NCBI GenBank assembly: GCA_903848435.1
Contig: CAINGG010000529.1
Span: forward strand, 1 to 6,805
DNA: 6,805 bases
Reading direction: 5' to 3'
DNA from: an uncultured Actinomycetes bacterium
GTDB taxonomy: Bacteria; Actinomycetota; Actinomycetes; S36-B12
The notes below the pieces were generated by a model. It did not search any database, had not been told where the DNA came from, and was given only the letters and a program-made list of their open reading frames with translations. A program made the translations under genes and the position numbers. Below, piece after piece: positions 5,846-6,805 of this stretch (its first letter is position 1; the number at the start of each line of letters is the position of its first letter).

Positions 5846-5857
5846 TAGGCTGCCCGC
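5846..5857 (+). promoter_or_regulatory. Candidate leaderless promoter -10 for the SDR gene
   Basis: TAGGCT (5846-5851) is followed by GCCCGC and then ATG 5858, again six bases. No TTGnnn -35 box is visible at the usual distance; that position is partly covered by the inverted repeat. There is no proper ribosome-binding site, only AGG nine bases upstream. Confidence 0.48.
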
Positions 5858-6607
5858 ATGACGACCGCGCGCACGGCCCTGGTGACCGGGGCCTCGCGGG
5901 GCATCGGAGCCGCTGTCGCCCGTGCCCTGTCCGCTGAGGGCTACGTCGTGGCGGTTCACTATTCGTCGTCCGGGGCAGCCGCGCAGGCAGTGCATGCGGA
6001 GCTTGACGGGGACGGCCACGTGGTCGTGCGCGCCGACCTACGAGATCCCGACCAGGTGCGTCAGATGGTCGACGAAGCAGCGGCGGCCCTGGGCGGTATC
6101 GACGTGCTCGTCAACAACGCCGGAGTCTTCTTCGCGCACCCCATCGACGCGGTCGACTACCAGACATGGCAGGAGGCCTGGCGCGAGACCCTCGACGTCA
6201 ACCTCGTAGGACCCGCCAACACCACCTGGTGCGCCGTGCGCCACATGGGCCCGGGTGGCCGGGTGATCAACATCGGATCCCGCGGCGCCTTTCGCGGCGA
6301 GCCGCACAGCCCGGCCTACGGGGCGAGCAAGGCGGCTATCGCGGCCTTCGGCCAGTCGCTGGCCAAGTACCTCGGCGCGCGAGGGATCGCGGTCACCACC
6401 ATCGCTCCCGGCTTCGTCGAGACCGACATGGCAACCGAGGCGCTCGCTGGGGAGGGTGGGGTCGTTCGGCGAGCCGAGAGTCCGTTCAATCGCGTGGCGA
6501 CGACGGACGACGTCGCCGCAGCCGTGGTCTACCTGGCGTCACCAGAGGCCGAGTGGGCCAGCGGGGGCATCCTTGACCTCAACGGCGCGTACTATCTGCG
6601 GAAGTAG
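5858..6607 (+). CDS. Short-chain dehydrogenase/reductase, FabG-like
   Basis: This classical 249-residue SDR has the cofactor loop TGASRGIG (residues 10-17), Asp60 in RADLRD (58-63), NNAG (86-89), the structural Asn115 in DVNLVG, and the catalytic Ser141 in NIGSRG with Tyr154 and Lys158 in YGASK. IAPGFVETDM (182-191) follows the active site, as in FabG-type 3-oxoacyl reductases and secondary-alcohol dehydrogenases. The sequence after the second beta strand, VHYSSSGAAA (33-42), with no acidic residue at the strand end, leans towards NADP(H). The substrate is not determinable. It is transcribed alone from the divergent gap, probably leaderless from ATG 5858. Its TAG stop is three bases from the stop of the convergent hydrolase. 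A role in a catabolic pathway with the neighbouring hydrolase is possible, but the opposite strands do not prove it. Confidence 0.92.
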   Translation: MTTARTALVTGASRGIGAAVARALSAEGYVVAVHYSSSGAAAQAVHAELDGDGHVVVRADLRDPDQVRQMVDEAAAALGGIDVLVNNAGVFFAHPIDAVDYQTWQEAWRETLDVNLVGPANTTWCAVRHMGPGGRVINIGSRGAFRGEPHSPAYGASKAAIAAFGQSLAKYLGARGIAVTTIAPGFVETDMATEALAGEGGVVRRAESPFNRVATTDDVAAAVVYLASPEAEWASGGILDLNGAYYLRK

Positions 6608-6610
6608 CGC

Positions 6611-6805
6611 TCAGTCCGCGAGGAAGTCGCGCAGGATCCGGTTGAACGCCTGCGCATGCTCGATCTGAGTCCAATGCCCGCACTCGCCGAAGACATGCAG
6701 TTGGGCGGCCGGAATGAGTTCGAGTAGGCGCCATGAGACCTCGAGCGGAATCACCCGATCGTCGCGGCCGTGGAAGATCATGGTCGGAGCGCTGATGGAC
6801 GCAAT
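6611..6805 (-). CDS. Alpha/beta hydrolase, C-terminal fragment (meta-cleavage-product hydrolase type)
   Basis: Only the last 64 residues are present; the gene continues past the right edge. They contain the charge-relay end of an alpha/beta hydrolase: FHGRDDRVIPLEVSWRLLEL (fragment residues 11-30) with the catalytic acid in the GRDDR segment, then QLHVFGECGHWTQIEHAQAF (35-54) with the catalytic His44 in CGHW. The CGHWxQxEHAxxFN signature is that of BphD/HsaD/MhpC-like carbon-carbon bond hydrolases, which act on ring-cleavage products of aromatic compounds or steroids. The nucleophile Ser region is not in view, so the activity cannot be confirmed. The stop is TGA at 6613-6611, facing the SDR stop across three bases. 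Confidence 0.88.
   Translation of the reverse strand: MASISAPTMIFHGRDDRVIPLEVSWRLLELIPAAQLHVFGECGHWTQIEHAQAFNRILRDFLAD

Noticed and set aside
6608..6610. Terminator between the SDR and the hydrolase
   Set aside because: Only three bases separate the stops, and I saw no hairpin followed by a T-run on either strand there.

Overview
This looks like chromosomal DNA of a high-GC actinobacterium (Actinomycetota). The grounds are G/C-rich third codon positions throughout, dense packing with 1-4 base overlaps between genes, GTG starts, and start codons that sit six bases after a TAnnnT-type -10 box, the leaderless arrangement common in that phylum. No species can be named. There is no sign of a mobile element, CRISPR array, tRNA or rRNA, and no gap between genes exceeds about 100 bases.

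Layout. (1) Positions 1-2811, minus strand: a three-gene operon read right to left. It encodes a 468-residue Gfo/Idh/MocA oxidoreductase with an unrecognised N-terminal domain, a second and different Gfo/Idh/MocA dehydrogenase, and an enoyl-CoA hydratase/isomerase cut by the window edge. Both junctions are ATGA overlaps. (2) Positions 2906-5024, plus strand: a divergent operon with a 50-residue membrane hairpin protein, a DsbB-like thiol oxidoreductase with an extra Cys pair, and an MFS exporter. (3) Positions 5021-5792, minus strand: a two-gene unit of a 100-residue conserved hypothetical with a possibly HicA-like fold, followed one base later by a small protein resembling the bacterial eRF1-domain (baeRF, 'translational machinery protein') group. 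(4) Positions 5858-6607, plus strand: a FabG-like SDR. (5) Positions 6611-6805, minus strand: the C-terminal end of an alpha/beta hydrolase of the meta-cleavage-product type.

How the parts may work together. The left operon suggests paired NAD(P)-dependent redox steps on a polyol- or diol-like compound together with an acyl-CoA step; the substrate cannot be read from sequence. The second operon concerns the cell envelope (disulfide chemistry plus export). The third unit may act on translation or RNA. The two divergent gaps (2812-2905 and 5793-5857) hold the promoters; the second also carries a 14-base inverted repeat almost exactly midway between the two start codons. The points most worth a second look are the eRF1-like/HicA-like pair, the DsbB variant with a Cys pair in a third extracytoplasmic loop, the Gfo/Idh/MocA fusion, and the repeated -10/start-codon spacing.
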